Made by a program: the position numbers and the translations under genes. Under the pieces are notes generated by a model that worked only from the letters and a program-made list of their open reading frames with translations, searched no databases and was not told the origin of the DNA. Positions 1 through 11,362 of a stretch of DNA of 64,000 nt are shown piece by piece (the stretch's first letter is position 1; every line of letters begins with the position of its first letter). The stretch is from Citrobacter gillenii. Lineage in GTDB: Bacteria > Pseudomonadota > Gammaproteobacteria > Enterobacterales > Enterobacteriaceae. The stretch lies in assembly GCF_013337685.1 (NCBI RefSeq), contig NZ_SUQN01000006.1, forward strand, positions 310,001-374,000. Direction: 5' to 3'.

Positions 1-173
1 TTGGGTGAGACCCACGCATCAATGCGTTCAACCGCGCCGTTCAGCTCAGCGGATGCGACTGCCGCCGCCAAAGCCAGAGAGATAGGTTCGGTGCAGCCCA
101 GGGCAGGTTTGACTTCTTCCTGCACCGCGCGGATAAAACAGTCCCATAATGGATTCAATGTAGTCTCAAACAT
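1..173 (-). CDS. cyuA: L-cysteine desulfidase CyuA, N-terminal part (cut by window edge)
   Basis: The 57 residues present begin [13 protein letters not shown] and contain the motif [17 protein letters not shown], which is the start of the CyuA (YhaM) L-cysteine desulfidase family; its conserved N-terminal cysteine in GCTEP is the family's proposed iron-sulfur ligand. The enzyme degrades cysteine to pyruvate, ammonia and sulfide under anaerobic conditions. The ATG at 173 is preceded by a GAAGGT Shine-Dalgarno and lies 24 bases after the stop of cyuP, so the two genes form the cyuPA operon. The rest of the gene lies beyond base 1. Confidence 0.9.
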   Translation of the reverse strand, partial: MFETTLNPLWDCFIRAVQEEVKPALGCTEPISLALAAAVASAELNGAVERIDAWVSP

Positions 174-197
174 AGCAACGACCTTCACTCAGATAAC

Positions 198-1529
198 TCA
201 AGAAAATGCCAGGAACGGAGAAACGCACAACAGCAGGCCTGTGATGATGATCAGGTACAGGGAAGCGCCTTTATATTTGTGCAGTGCAGGAACTTTGTAG
301 ACCAGCCAGGCCGGGATCAAACAGCCCACCATGCCGAAGATTGGGCTACAAATAGAGGTGAAGCTCAGTACCGGCGCATTGAGCACAATTGCACTCCAGG
401 CCAGTAAAATAGCGAAGACCATGATGCCGCGCTGAACGAAGATTTCGTTGATCTTCTCAGCAGGCATGTAGCGACGCAGCACATTCATCACAATGCCTTG
501 AGTCGCTTCACGGAAGCCTAAGTACACACCGAAGAAGGCGGTCATCACGGCAAAAATGTTCAGAATAACGCTGACGATTTTCACCCAACCCGCGCCGTCG
601 CCGCTAATAAACTGTGCGGCAATCGCCAGGGCGGAAATGTTCTGCTCGTAGGCTTTCACCGCTTCATCATGGCCCATTGCCAGGGTGAAAGAGACGGCGT
701 AGAAGAAGACAGTGACAAACAGTATGCCAAACGCGATGTTCATGGCGCGCAGCGCTTTATGACGCGCGACCTCAATGGATTTTGCGCGAGAACGGTACGA
801 GATAACCATCGGGCTTAAGGTTTGAATAAACAGAATCGAGGTCAGCGTAAAGGGCAGCGTAATAATCGCATTCTTGATCAGCAGCCCCATCGGCGGCAGC
901 GAGCCAGCGTTATGTAAATGCCACATCCCGACCATCGACACGCCAAGGGCGGCAACGACCAGCAGCTTGGTCAACACCATGCCGGTGGAGATTTTAAACA
1001 GTAATTTTTCACCGCGTGACGAGATAGCCACCAGGATGCAAATCAGCACCAGGCCATAGAACGGGCTGTCGGACAGTAACCCTTCGGTCACGCCAAATGT
1101 ATGCAGATACGAAGCGCTGTCGTTAGTGATGGCGGTGGAATAAACAAACATCCAGATAACCAACATCACAAAATACAACGCCCCTAACAGGATGCCCCAG
1201 TTTTTGCCTAAATAACCGCTAATGACGCTTGGGTAATCTTTGCACTCAGGAGATTCAGCCAGCGTGTTGATGAACAGACGCTGGAACAAATACATCGCGG
1301 GATAGCCGATAATCGAGGACAGCAGGAATACCCACAACCCCATCAGACCCACCTGGACGGGAAGAAAAACAATCCCCGCGCCAATCGCCATACCGATACT
1401 CATAATGACCCAACCGGTGTCCATGCTGTCGAATTTAATGGCTTCCTGCCATTCACTTTCGGTCATTCCCGCCCGGCGCGCCGGAGCGGATGCGTCGAGT
1501 ATTACGCTGTTATTCGTAGCCGTTTCCAT
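198..1529 (-). CDS. cyuP: Cysteine/serine permease CyuP (YhaO), HAAAP family
   Basis: A 443-residue integral membrane protein with about 11 hydrophobic segments, of the hydroxy/aromatic amino acid permease family that also holds TdcC and SdaC. The first membrane segment carries the family pattern GWVIMSIGMAIGAGIVFLP at about residues 39-57. In E. coli the orthologue imports cysteine for CyuA, encoded next downstream. The length equals the E. coli protein. A close paralogue, tdcC, sits 7 kb away in this window, but synteny with cyuA on one side and tdcG on the other settles the assignment. Confidence 0.92.
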   Translation of the reverse strand: METATNNSVILDASAPARRAGMTESEWQEAIKFDSMDTGWVIMSIGMAIGAGIVFLPVQVGLMGLWVFLLSSIIGYPAMYLFQRLFINTLAESPECKDYPSVISGYLGKNWGILLGALYFVMLVIWMFVYSTAITNDSASYLHTFGVTEGLLSDSPFYGLVLICILVAISSRGEKLLFKISTGMVLTKLLVVAALGVSMVGMWHLHNAGSLPPMGLLIKNAIITLPFTLTSILFIQTLSPMVISYRSRAKSIEVARHKALRAMNIAFGILFVTVFFYAVSFTLAMGHDEAVKAYEQNISALAIAAQFISGDGAGWVKIVSVILNIFAVMTAFFGVYLGFREATQGIVMNVLRRYMPAEKINEIFVQRGIMVFAILLAWSAIVLNAPVLSFTSICSPIFGMVGCLIPAWLVYKVPALHKYKGASLYLIIITGLLLCVSPFLAFS

Positions 1530-1760
1530 AATTTCCCGCTTAATGTGTAGGTAGAGGTTTTTTTATTTTTTTCGTATTGCGTCAAGGCGATACGCAATTC
1601 ATAAGATGCAGGCGAGCTCTTAGAATGAAGAAAATCATACGCTCAGGGTCAGAGAAAAACTTCACAAACAAAACCCTATAATCCCTACAGGTAAAGAAAG
1701 ATTTTCTCTTGAAAACATCAAAGGTGGGATCGATTTCTGTTTTTGAAGCAGATCACAACA
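1530..1760 (-). promoter_or_regulatory. Upstream region of cyuPA
   Basis: Gene-free spacer holding the promoter of cyuPA. Reading on the minus strand, TTGACG (near 1584) lies in an imperfect inverted repeat with arms TTGCG and CGCAA, followed by an A-rich tract. In E. coli this operon is activated by the cysteine-responsive Lrp-type regulator CyuR/DecR; whether this repeat is its site is my inference. Two short plus-strand open frames here show no family resemblance and are not called. Confidence 0.35.
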
Positions 1761-1789
1761 AAAAAAGGTGCACTTCTGTGCACCTTTTT
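1761..1789 (-). terminator. Intrinsic terminator of the tdc operon
   Basis: On the minus strand a 7-bp perfect stem GGTGCAC/GTGCACC with a 4-base AGAA loop is followed by seven U residues, 22 bases after the tdcG stop codon. An A-run on the other side makes it usable in the plus direction as well. Confidence 0.85.
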
Positions 1790-1810
1790 GGTCATGCTAT
1801 TTTGATTAAC

Positions 1811-3175
1811 TCACATACACACTACTTTGATCGCCAGACCGCCGCGCGAGGTTTCGCGGTATTTATCGTTCATGTCTTTGCCAGTTTCATACATCGTCTC
1901 GATAACTTTATCGAGCGACACCCGAGGTTCTGACGTGCGGCGCAGCGCCATACGCGCGGCGTTAACCGCTTTTACTGCGTTGATCGCATTACGTTCAATG
2001 CACGGAATTTGCACCTGTCCGGCGACCGGATCGCAGGTTAACCCCAGGTTATGCTCCATGGCGATTTCAGCGGCAATACAGACCTGCGCAGGGCTCCCGC
2101 CAAGCAGTTCTGTCAGTCCGGCGGCAGCCATGGAACAGGCCACACCAATCTCACCCTGGCAGCCCACTTCGGCCCCAGAGATAGACGCATTCATCTTATA
2201 CAGCGCGCCTATCGCCCCCGCGGCCAGTAAATAACGGGCGATGGAGTTCGCATTCACCGGGCGGCGGAACTTGTCGTAATAGGCCAGCACGGCGGGGATA
2301 ATGCCACACGCACCGTTTGTCGGGGCGGTAACAACCCGGCACCCGGCGGCGTTCTCTTCGCTCACGGCCAGTGCGAACATGTTAATCCAGTCGATGACGT
2401 TCATTGGGTCACTGGACAGATTGTCGCTGGAAACCAGCAACCGACGTAATGCCACGGCGCGACGCGGAACGTTAAGCGGACCGGGCAGGACGCCTTCGGT
2501 GTTCATGCCGCGCTCGATACCGGCGTGCATGACATCCCAGATTGCCGCAAAACCCGCGTCAATCTCATCTTTACTGCGCATCGCCAGCTCGTTTTGCATC
2601 ATCAGGCCGGAAACGGAAAGCCCGTTTCGCTCACACAGTTTCAGCAGCTCGCTGGCAGAATGGAAATTGTACGGCACATGCGCTTCAACGTCGTGCGCCT
2701 GACCAAAGTGATCCTCCTCAACGATAAAACCACCGCCAACGGAGTAATAGGTTTTGCTTAATAGCGTCTCGTTGCTGTTCCACGCGGTGATGCGCATACC
2801 ATTTTCATGGCGCGGGAGCGTTTCGCTATGGAAGAGAATGTTCTCAGCAGGAGGGAAATCAACGATATGCGTGCCCTCTGCCACCGGGAGACGTCCGGTA
2901 CGGGCCACGTCCTGGGTAAAACCCGCAATGGTATCAATCTGCACGTTTTGCGGACTGTTACCTGCGAGGCCCATCATGATGGCGACATCGGTCGCATGAC
3001 CTTTTCCGGTCAGGGAGAGTGAACCATAAAGATCGACCACAATGCGCGTGGTCTGGTGCAATTCTCCGCTACTGACCAGTTGGTCGATAAAGCTTTTACC
3101 TGCGTTCATTGGCCCCACGGTATGGGAGCTGGAAGGTCCAATGCCAATCTTAAAAATATCGAATGCGCTAATCAT
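1811..3175 (-). CDS. tdcG: L-serine dehydratase TdcG (iron-sulfur type)
   Basis: Deaminates L-serine to pyruvate, feeding TdcE. The 454-residue protein contains the SdaA-type beta domain at the N-terminus (IGPSSSHTVGPMNAG, about residues 11-25) and the alpha domain with cysteines in the segments EVGCQGEIGVACSM and LTCDPVAGQVQIPC that bind the 4Fe-4S cluster in this family. I start at ATG 3175 rather than GTG 3181, because GAGGG lies at the right distance only for the ATG and the length then equals E. coli TdcG. It is the last gene of tdcABCDEFG, 90 bases after tdcF. Confidence 0.93.
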   Translation of the reverse strand: MISAFDIFKIGIGPSSSHTVGPMNAGKSFIDQLVSSGELHQTTRIVVDLYGSLSLTGKGHATDVAIMMGLAGNSPQNVQIDTIAGFTQDVARTGRLPVAEGTHIVDFPPAENILFHSETLPRHENGMRITAWNSNETLLSKTYYSVGGGFIVEEDHFGQAHDVEAHVPYNFHSASELLKLCERNGLSVSGLMMQNELAMRSKDEIDAGFAAIWDVMHAGIERGMNTEGVLPGPLNVPRRAVALRRLLVSSDNLSSDPMNVIDWINMFALAVSEENAAGCRVVTAPTNGACGIIPAVLAYYDKFRRPVNANSIARYLLAAGAIGALYKMNASISGAEVGCQGEIGVACSMAAAGLTELLGGSPAQVCIAAEIAMEHNLGLTCDPVAGQVQIPCIERNAINAVKAVNAARMALRRTSEPRVSLDKVIETMYETGKDMNDKYRETSRGGLAIKVVCM

Positions 3176-3233
3176 ATCCACACCCTCGGATTGCCGTTCA
3201 GTGAAGACCAGGTTTCACACTCATTAACGGGAT

Positions 3234-3258
3234 CGGGGCGATCCTGACGATCGCCCCG
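3234..3258 (-). other. Strong intercistronic hairpin between tdcF and tdcG
   Basis: A perfect 10-bp stem CGGGGCGATC/GATCGCCCCG with a 5-base loop lies just after the tdcF stop codon. No U-tract follows on either strand, so it is not a standard terminator. A role in stabilising the tdcF 3' end or lowering tdcG expression is inference. Confidence 0.6.
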
Positions 3259-3265
3259 CGGGGAG

Positions 3266-3661
3266 TTACACCGTGTCGCCGCGTACGGCGATGGCTTCAA
3301 TCTCCAGCTTCACATCCTTCGGCAAGCGAGCAACCTGCACACAGCTGCGTGCCGGATAGATAGCCTCGTGCTCATCAAAGAACTGCTGATACACCTGATT
3401 AATGGTGGCGAAGTCGTTCAGATCGGCCACGAAAACGGTGGTCTTCACGATATCGTTCACTTTCAAACCGGCGGACTCAACGATCGCTTTCACGTTTTCC
3501 AGACTCTGACGCGCCTGATCGGTCACGTGTTCGGCAACTTCACCGGTCTGCGGACATACCGGGATTTGACCTGAGGTCAACACCATGCTGCCCAGATCCA
3601 CGCCCTGTACGTAAGGCCCAATCGCCCCTGGCGCACAGTCGGTTGCAATAACTTTTCTCAT
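3266..3661 (-). CDS. tdcF: Enamine/imine deaminase TdcF (RidA family)
   Basis: A 131-residue RidA/YjgF/UK114 family protein. It shows the family hallmarks GAIGPYVQGV near residues 12-21, SGQIPVCPQTGE near 30-41 and the conserved arginine in YPARSCVQVARLP near 101-113. Members hydrolyse reactive 2-aminoacrylate/2-aminocrotonate intermediates released by PLP dehydratases such as TdcB, giving 2-keto acids. The ATG is preceded by GGAGGG. It sits 13 bases after tdcE. It is two residues longer than E. coli TdcF at the C-terminus. Confidence 0.92.
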   Translation of the reverse strand: MRKVIATDCAPGAIGPYVQGVDLGSMVLTSGQIPVCPQTGEVAEHVTDQARQSLENVKAIVESAGLKVNDIVKTTVFVADLNDFATINQVYQQFFDEHEAIYPARSCVQVARLPKDVKLEIEAIAVRGDTV

Positions 3662-3674
3662 AAACCCTCCGGCG

Positions 3675-5969
3675 TTAAAGCGCCTGGGTGAAAGTGCGTG
3701 AAATAACGTCCTGCTGCTGTTCGCGGGTTAGCGCGTTAAAGCGCACCGCATAGCCAGACACGCGGATCGTCAGGTTCGGATAGTTTTCCGGGTGCTCAAT
3801 AGCATCCATCAGCATTTCGCGGTTCATGACGTTGACGTTCAGGTGCTGACCGCCTTCGACATGCGCTTCATGATGGAAATAACCGTCCAGCAGACCGACC
3901 AGGTTGGTTTTACGCACGCTATCTTCTTTGCCCAGTGCAGCCGGCACAATCGAGAAGGTGTACGAGATACCATCTTTGGCATAGGTAAACGGCAGTTTAG
4001 CCACCGAGGTCAACGAGGCGACGGCACCTTTGCGATCGCGGCCGTGCATCGGGTTCGCACCTGGCGCAAACGGCGTACCTGCGCGACGCCCGTCCGGGGT
4101 ATTCCCGGTTTTCTGGCCGTACACCACGTTAGAGGTGATGGTCAGAATGGACTGCGTCGGCACCGCGTTGCGATAGGTTGGCAACACTTTAATTTTCTTC
4201 ATAAAGCGTTCAACCAGGTCGCAGGCAATGCTGTCTACGCGCTCATCGTTGTTACCGTACTGCGGATAGTCACCTTCAATTTCGAAGTCGACCGCCAGGC
4301 CGTTTTCATCACGGATCGGTTTGACGCGAGCGTACTTGATAGCCGACAAGGAGTCCGCAGCAACGGACAGACCCGCCATACCGCATGCCATGGTGCGATA
4401 AACATCACGATCGTGCAGCGCCATCAGCGAGGCTTCGTAGCTGTACTTGTCGTGCATATAGTGAATGATGTTCAGCGCACTGATGTACTGCACGGCCAGC
4501 CAGTCCATAAAGTGGTCCAGGCTCTCCATCACCGTGTCGTAATCCAGCACGTCATCCATCAGCGGCGCAGTTTTCGGCCCGACCTGGATTTTCAGCTTCT
4601 CATCCACACCGCCGTTGATTGCGTACAGCAATGTTTTGGCGAGGTTGGCACGCGCACCAAAGAACTGCATTTGTTTGCCGATGACCATCGGGCTGACGCA
4701 GCAGGCAATGGCATAGTCATCGCTTTCAAAGTCAGCGCGCATCAGATCGTCATTTTCATACTGTAAAGACGACGTGACGATAGACACCTGTGCGGCATAT
4801 TTTTTGAAGGCAATCGGTAAGCCTTCAGACCACAGCACCGTCAGGTTCGGCTCAGGTGCCGGTCCCATGGTGTGCAGCGTATGCAGGTAGCGGAACGAGT
4901 TTTTGGTGACCAGCGTGCGGCCGTCCAGCCCCATCCCACCAATAACTTCGGTCGCCCAGATAGGATCGCCGGAGAACAGGGTGTCGAATTCCGGAGTACG
5001 CAGGAAGCGCACCATGCGGATCTTCATGATGAAGTGGTCGATCAACTCCTGCGCCTGCTGCTCGTTTAAGATACCGGCTTTGAAGTCGCGCTCAATGTAA
5101 ATGTCGAGGAACGATGCAGTACGGCCCAGCGACATCGCGCCGCCGTTCTGCGATTTCACCGCGGCCAGATAAGCAAAATACACCCACTGTACGGCTTCCT
5201 GTGCGTTACGCGCCGGACGGGAAATATCGCAACCGTACTTCGCCGCCATTTCCTGCATTTGCAGCAGCGCACGACGGTGCTCAGACAGCTCTTCACGCAG
5301 GCGAATCGTCGCCTCCAGATTCTGCCCCCACTCCAGATTTGACTGGAGATCGGCAAACTGCTGCTCGCGTTCACGCACCAGGTAGCGAATACCGTACAAC
5401 GCAACACGGCGGTAATCGCCAATGATACGACCACGGCCATAGCCATCCGGCAGACCGGTTAATACGCCGGACTTACGGCAGCGCAGCATATCCGGGGAAT
5501 ACGCGTCGAACACGCCCTGGTTATGGGTTTTACGCAGTTCGGTATACTGGTACTCAAAATCAGCATCCATTTCACGACCGTAAGCATCAAAAGAGCTTTT
5601 GATCATGTTGATGCCGCCAAACGGATGCAGCGCACGCTTCAGCGGCTTATCCGTTTGCAGACCGACGATCTTTTCCAGTTCTTGTTCAATATAACCGGCA
5701 TCGTGCGCGGTGATCGTAGTGGCAATATTGGTATCGAAATCTACCGGCGCATGCGTCGAGTTTTCAATACGGATGCCCGCCATGACTTTTTCCCACAATG
5801 CGGTGGTTGCCGGCGTCGCTTCGGCGAGGAAAGATTCATCCCCTTCATAAGGCGTGTAGTTATGCTGAATAAAATCACGGACATTAATTTCTTCTTTCCA
5901 GTCCGTACCTTTAAAGCCAAGCCACGCGTCGGCATACAGCATATCGCTGGTATCGATATTTACCTTCAT
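3675..5969 (-). CDS. tdcE: 2-Ketobutyrate formate-lyase / pyruvate formate-lyase TdcE
   Basis: A 764-residue glycyl radical enzyme that cleaves 2-ketobutyrate (or pyruvate) with CoA to propionyl-CoA (acetyl-CoA) and formate. The active-site cysteine pair is seen in AIACCVSPM in the middle of the chain, and the radical-bearing glycine is G739 in [12 protein letters not shown] near the C-terminus. It needs the PflA activase, which is not encoded in this window. It lies between tdcD (28-base gap) and tdcF (13-base gap) and links TdcB-made 2-ketobutyrate to propionate formation. Confidence 0.95.
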   Translation of the reverse strand: MKVNIDTSDMLYADAWLGFKGTDWKEEINVRDFIQHNYTPYEGDESFLAEATPATTALWEKVMAGIRIENSTHAPVDFDTNIATTITAHDAGYIEQELEKIVGLQTDKPLKRALHPFGGINMIKSSFDAYGREMDADFEYQYTELRKTHNQGVFDAYSPDMLRCRKSGVLTGLPDGYGRGRIIGDYRRVALYGIRYLVREREQQFADLQSNLEWGQNLEATIRLREELSEHRRALLQMQEMAAKYGCDISRPARNAQEAVQWVYFAYLAAVKSQNGGAMSLGRTASFLDIYIERDFKAGILNEQQAQELIDHFIMKIRMVRFLRTPEFDTLFSGDPIWATEVIGGMGLDGRTLVTKNSFRYLHTLHTMGPAPEPNLTVLWSEGLPIAFKKYAAQVSIVTSSLQYENDDLMRADFESDDYAIACCVSPMVIGKQMQFFGARANLAKTLLYAINGGVDEKLKIQVGPKTAPLMDDVLDYDTVMESLDHFMDWLAVQYISALNIIHYMHDKYSYEASLMALHDRDVYRTMACGMAGLSVAADSLSAIKYARVKPIRDENGLAVDFEIEGDYPQYGNNDERVDSIACDLVERFMKKIKVLPTYRNAVPTQSILTITSNVVYGQKTGNTPDGRRAGTPFAPGANPMHGRDRKGAVASLTSVAKLPFTYAKDGISYTFSIVPAALGKEDSVRKTNLVGLLDGYFHHEAHVEGGQHLNVNVMNREMLMDAIEHPENYPNLTIRVSGYAVRFNALTREQQQDVISRTFTQAL

Positions 5970-5997
5970 GAAAAATAATCTCTCTACAGAAAATTAA

Positions 5998-7206
5998 TTA
6001 TGCAAATTCTACTGGTGTGTTAATTCTGCCTAAATGAATGGCATCACGAGCAATCATTTTCTCTTCATTCGTCGGAATAACTGCACAAATAACTCGAGCA
6101 TCATTAGCAGAGATAATTCTCTCGCCATGAGAATTTGGCAGACTATTCATTTCGCTGTCGATATTCACACCTAATACGGCCAGATGTTCAATCACCAGAC
6201 GGCGAATTAAGACTGAGTTTTCACCAATGCCGCCGGTGAAAATAATCCCATCAAGACGATGTAACGATGCAGCATGTCCGGCGATATGGCGTGCAATACG
6301 ATGCACAAAGGTTTTAATCGCCAGCTGCGCACGCTCGTGTCCTTCGTGCCAGGCTTTTTCCAGCGTACGTAAGTCAGAGGACAAACCGGAAATACCCAGC
6401 AGGCCAGACTCTTTATTGACGACACGCTCAAGGTCGCTCAGCGTCTGATTGGTTTCACTGGCGATCCACGCCATCGCGCCAAAGTCCACATCACCGCTAC
6501 GCGTACCCATCATCAGTCCTTCCAGCGGCGTCATACCCATTGAGGTATCCACGCTTTGTCCGTTACGGACCGCACAGATGGACGCGCCGTTACCCAGGTG
6601 CGCGACAACCAGGCCAGAATCATCATCCTGGAGGTCGAGAAGCTCGTGCGCTCGCTGAGAAACATAGCGGTGCGACGTGCCGTGGAAGCCATAACGACGA
6701 ACACCCAGCTCCTCGTAATATTTCCACGGTAAACCGTACAGATAGGCTTCAGGTGCCATCGTCTGGTGGAAGCTGGTATCAAATACCGCCACCTGCTGTA
6801 CACCCGGGAAAAGATGCTGTGCGGATTCAATCCCGCTCAGGTTCGCATAATTATGTAATGGTGCTAAAGGAGATACCCGACGAATATTGTCGATAACGTC
6901 ATCTGTAATTATCGCTGATTCCGTAAAGATACTTCCACCGTGGGCAATGCGGTGGCCAATTAAGGCCACGCTATCCATTAAATTACGTTGTTCCAGTTCA
7001 GCGGCAATAGCCTTTAATGCGTCTTCGTAGCTGTGGTGAGCCAGCTTAGCCGGCTCCCCACCATTAATTGCTATGAACGCATTTTCAGAGTTAATACCGT
7101 CTGCAATTCCCGCCATTAAAACATCACAGTTGGCTGCATCCAGCACTGAGAATTTAATGGAAGATGAACCACAATTAATAACCAGTACTACCGGAAACTC
7201 ATTCAT
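5998..7206 (-). CDS. tdcD: Propionate kinase TdcD
   Basis: A 402-residue member of the acetokinase family that makes ATP and propionate from propionyl phosphate, the energy-yielding end of threonine fermentation. Motifs: [16 protein letters not shown] at the N-terminus, the phosphate-binding [10 protein letters not shown] near 174-183, [11 protein letters not shown] near 204, and FTGGIGENS near 325. The ATG at 7206 has a GGAG site. It lies 31 bases after tdcC in the operon. Confidence 0.94.
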   Translation of the reverse strand: MNEFPVVLVINCGSSSIKFSVLDAANCDVLMAGIADGINSENAFIAINGGEPAKLAHHSYEDALKAIAAELEQRNLMDSVALIGHRIAHGGSIFTESAIITDDVIDNIRRVSPLAPLHNYANLSGIESAQHLFPGVQQVAVFDTSFHQTMAPEAYLYGLPWKYYEELGVRRYGFHGTSHRYVSQRAHELLDLQDDDSGLVVAHLGNGASICAVRNGQSVDTSMGMTPLEGLMMGTRSGDVDFGAMAWIASETNQTLSDLERVVNKESGLLGISGLSSDLRTLEKAWHEGHERAQLAIKTFVHRIARHIAGHAASLHRLDGIIFTGGIGENSVLIRRLVIEHLAVLGVNIDSEMNSLPNSHGERIISANDARVICAVIPTNEEKMIARDAIHLGRINTPVEFA

Positions 7207-7237
7207 TTCACTACTCCGCTCATCCTGAGCTTAAGGA

Positions 7238-8572
<1,335 letters not shown>

Positions 8573-8591
8573 CTATCCTCAACGAAATATA

Positions 8592-9581
8592 TTAAGCGTC
8601 AACTAAACCAGTAATTTGGGATACACGAGAAAGGTCGATATTACCGCCAGAAATAATGCTGACTGTTTTTCTATTCTGGATGTAGCTATCTAATTTCCCG
8701 CTTAATAATGCAGCACATGCCAGCGCGCCAGCGCCTTCTGTCACAACTTTATTTCGCTGAATTAATGCCACCATACTGTTGCGAATTTCATCTTCGCTGA
8801 CCAGGACAATGTCATCCACTAACTCACGAACGATTTCATAGGTCAAAGTACCCGGGCGGGAGACGTCACAACCATCCGCCAGGGTCCCGGTCGTTCGGTG
8901 CGTGGTTATTTCTCCAGCGTGGAAAGAAGCCGCCATGCCGTGAACGTTTTCAGACTGTACGCCAATAATTTTAATGGTCGGGTTGATAGATTTAATGGCT
9001 ATCGCAATACCGGCAATCAGTCCGCCGCCACCAATTGGCACAATCACGTTATCGACATCATACAGATCTTCCAGAATTTCCAGACCGATAGTCCCCTGAC
9101 CGGCAATCACTTTCGGATCATCATAAGGCGGAATAAAGATGCGGCCTTCAGTTTCAACAATCTCGCTCACTTTAGCGATCGTGTCGTTGAAGTTGTCACC
9201 GTGCAGCACAACTTCTGCGGAGTAGTCGCAGGTAGCAGCCACTTTAGACTTCGGTGCGCCTTTTGGCATCACCACTTTGCCGTCAATACCGAGCATCGCA
9301 CAAGAGAGGGAAACCCCTTGCGCATGGTTACCTGCAGAGCAGGCCACCACGCCTTTACATCTTTCCGCTTCAGTTAAAGAACTGAGCTTGTTAAAGGCGC
9401 CGCGAATTTTAAATGAACCAGTACGCTGCATGTTCTCAAACTTAAGGAAAATTTCCCCTTTGCAACGTTCACTAAAATAGTTAGAGCGAGGCATTCCCGT
9501 TTTATAAATTTTCCCCGCCAGTCTTTTTTTCGCTTCGAGGATATCTTCAATTGCAACTGGGAGATCGTATGTAATGTGCAT
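8592..9581 (-). CDS. tdcB: Catabolic threonine dehydratase TdcB
   Basis: A 329-residue PLP enzyme of fold type II that converts threonine to 2-ketobutyrate and ammonia (also serine to pyruvate). The PLP lysine is K58 in TGSFKIRGA; the glycine-rich phosphate loop is [13 protein letters not shown] near residues 181-193. It has no C-terminal ACT domains, unlike biosynthetic IlvA, as expected for the AMP-activated catabolic enzyme. It is the first structural gene after the regulator tdcA. Confidence 0.95.
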   Translation of the reverse strand: MHITYDLPVAIEDILEAKKRLAGKIYKTGMPRSNYFSERCKGEIFLKFENMQRTGSFKIRGAFNKLSSLTEAERCKGVVACSAGNHAQGVSLSCAMLGIDGKVVMPKGAPKSKVAATCDYSAEVVLHGDNFNDTIAKVSEIVETEGRIFIPPYDDPKVIAGQGTIGLEILEDLYDVDNVIVPIGGGGLIAGIAIAIKSINPTIKIIGVQSENVHGMAASFHAGEITTHRTTGTLADGCDVSRPGTLTYEIVRELVDDIVLVSEDEIRNSMVALIQRNKVVTEGAGALACAALLSGKLDSYIQNRKTVSIISGGNIDLSRVSQITGLVDA

Positions 9582-9679
9582 TAGAACCTCTTACCTGGGT
9601 ATTAAAGTAAATAGATAGCCGTGACCAACGTCTGATATAGACCGATGGCATTAATTCCGTATTAAATCGAGTTTAATCT

Positions 9680-10618
9680 TTAATCAACTTCAATTAATTG
9701 CTTTCGTCGCTGGCAATTATATGATGAATATTCTTTGGCTAATTCCACCAAAATTGATGCTGCTTTTTTAATTCGATAATTTTTAGACCAGACGGCGGCG
9801 TAACGCGCGACCGGTAAGGCCTCTTCTACCGGAATAGTAATAAACTGGTTTGAACCAAATGGAGTGGTCATATCGCAGGGAATTACTGTTAAGAAATCAG
9901 CATTGAGAACAAGATTATAAATTGTGACGACCGAGTCTGTTTTAACGATGTTTTCACTGCTGATGCCATTTTTTTGTAACGTAGTAAGAAGCTCGCTGTA
10001 GTAACCCATATTCGTTTGCGGCAACACCCACTGTTCATTTTGCAATGCGCTCAGCGTAGTGATGCCGGTGCGTGTTCGGGACTTACTGGCAACCAGAACA
10101 AATTCTGACTCGAACAGCGGCTCCACATGCAGGTCGTGCAATTTCATCTCATCGCTTAACGTGCCGATTGCAAAGTCCAGACGCCCATCACGAACCGCTG
10201 GTAAGAAAGAGGAAAGCTGGGCTTCATACATGGAAACCTGCGCGTTCGGGAACACCTCTTTAAACTTCTTAATCATGCCGGACATGATGGTAAAGGCGAT
10301 CAGTGAGGGGAAACCGAACGACACATCAACAACCGCATTGCTCGTCATGCTATTCATCTCATCAACCATGTTTTTCATTTCACGGGTAATAGATTCAGAC
10401 CATGAGAGCATCACCTGACCGGCTTGGGTCAATGTGACGCCTGTATTTTTACGCACCACCAACTCAATACCAAAATAAGCCTCAACATCATTAATGATTT
10501 TGCTTACTGCGGGTTGAGTTAAACCTAATTCTTTTGCAGCTGAGCCGATAGAACCACTTCTAATGACTTCCTGAAAGACCACTAAGTGCTGTGTTTTAGG
10601 GAGAGAAATAGTATTCAT
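9680..10618 (-). CDS. tdcA: LysR-type activator TdcA of the tdc operon
   Basis: A 312-residue LysR-type regulator. The N-terminal winged helix-turn-helix is seen in GSIGSAAKELGLTQPAVSKI at about residues 22-41; the rest is the periplasmic-binding-like effector domain. It is the first gene of the operon it activates, 98 bases before tdcB. In E. coli, activation also needs CRP, IHF and TdcR; a CRP-type promoter is visible just upstream here, but no tdcR gene is. Confidence 0.93.
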   Translation of the reverse strand: MNTISLPKTQHLVVFQEVIRSGSIGSAAKELGLTQPAVSKIINDVEAYFGIELVVRKNTGVTLTQAGQVMLSWSESITREMKNMVDEMNSMTSNAVVDVSFGFPSLIAFTIMSGMIKKFKEVFPNAQVSMYEAQLSSFLPAVRDGRLDFAIGTLSDEMKLHDLHVEPLFESEFVLVASKSRTRTGITTLSALQNEQWVLPQTNMGYYSELLTTLQKNGISSENIVKTDSVVTIYNLVLNADFLTVIPCDMTTPFGSNQFITIPVEEALPVARYAAVWSKNYRIKKAASILVELAKEYSSYNCQRRKQLIEVD

Positions 10619-10646
10619 ATCGGCCTGCTCTAATTACTTTGTTGAC

Positions 10647-10697
10647 GGCAGGAAGTGTACCAAATTAAACGTTCACGGATATGTGCGACCACTCACA
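10647..10697 (-). promoter_or_regulatory. tdcA promoter with class II CRP-type site
   Basis: The sequence TGTGCGACCACTCACA at 10682-10697 matches the CRP pattern TGTGA-N6-TCACA at 9 of 10 positions. On the minus strand the -10 element TACACT lies at 10659-10654, putting the likely start near 10647 and the CRP centre (10689.5) at about -42, the class II position. This fits the known cAMP-CRP dependence of tdc in E. coli. Confidence 0.7.
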
Positions 10698-11155
10698 AAT
10701 CCCCTTCACTTACATTTTGTAAGATTATTATAAACCAATAAAATCGTTATTTATCAATGCAATGAAGAAAAACGATCTCACTTTAACCTGACTTTAATCA
10801 AAAAAAGATGGGGGGATAACGAAAATTTATGGCGATAACACATGCACGTTAACGGTTATTTAACCGACGGTTGAAAGATGATAATTCAAGCAATTACAGA
10901 GTAATTATCGGTCGGGATAACGTTTAAATTTAATGAGCAATTTATCAAATAAAATTATAATTTAATTATTATCGTGGTTAAATAACGCCATGCATCACAC
11001 TATTTTGCCTTATTTGTTTGTAAAGAAACATTGCATTTATCATTATTCAAAACAAAACAAACAATAAATTATCAAATGCAACAATAAATTAACGCTGGTT
11101 TTTGGTATTTTCACAGCAAGTAATTTTGTGATTTCGATCGATTGCGTGTGTTTTT
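10698..11155. other. Gene-free AT-rich tract upstream of tdc
   Basis: About 460 bases, strikingly AT-rich, with no open frame of recognisable family on either strand. E. coli has tdcR in this interval; nothing resembling it is seen. The longest minus-strand frame that could be read from the upstream CRP-type promoter (ATG at 11043) is about 21 codons without a Shine-Dalgarno. The tract is a plausible H-NS/IHF binding region, but I see no clear IHF consensus. Confidence 0.5.
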
Positions 11156-11200
11156 TCTATAGCGAAACGTATCGATAAGCGTTTTGTGTTAGCTGTCACA
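11156..11200 (-). promoter_or_regulatory. Orphan CRP-type promoter directed toward tdc
   Basis: TGTGTTAGCTGTCACA at 11185-11200 matches TGTGA-N6-TCACA at 9 of 10 positions and is flanked by TTT and AAA as in strong CRP sites. A minus-strand -10 TATAGA at 11161-11156 is placed so that the CRP centre lies near -43. The resulting RNA would start about 530 bases before tdcA, with no gene of its own visible. Confidence 0.5.
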
Positions 11201-11289
11201 AAACTGGAACTTTTCAGCAACCCCTTTGCCGCTGAAAAAGACGTTTTCGAATAAATAACGGGAAAATAAAAATGAGATTTACCGCAAAT

Positions 11290-11328
11290 TTGCCGGATGG
11301 CGGTGCAAGCACCTTATCCGGCCTACAA
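11290..11328. repeat. REP element
   Basis: Typical REP palindrome: GCCGGATGGCGG and CCTTATCCGGCCTAC separated by a short loop. It lies beyond the rnpB repeats, outside coding sequence. Confidence 0.8.
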
Positions 11329-11362
11329 AAAATCGGGGCCAGCAGGCATAAAAAACACGCCA

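Noticed and set aside
1709-1933. 74-codon plus-strand frame across the tdc terminator
   Set aside because: It spans the terminator hairpin and the antisense of tdcG; no ribosome site and no recognisable domain.
5156-5446. 96-codon second minus-strand frame inside tdcE
   Set aside because: It lies wholly inside the glycyl radical enzyme gene in another frame, with no independent start signal.
10919-11100. IHF sites and a 21-codon frame in the AT-rich tract before tdcA
   Set aside because: Several near matches to the IHF pattern fail in the TTR half, and the short frame has no Shine-Dalgarno or known relative.
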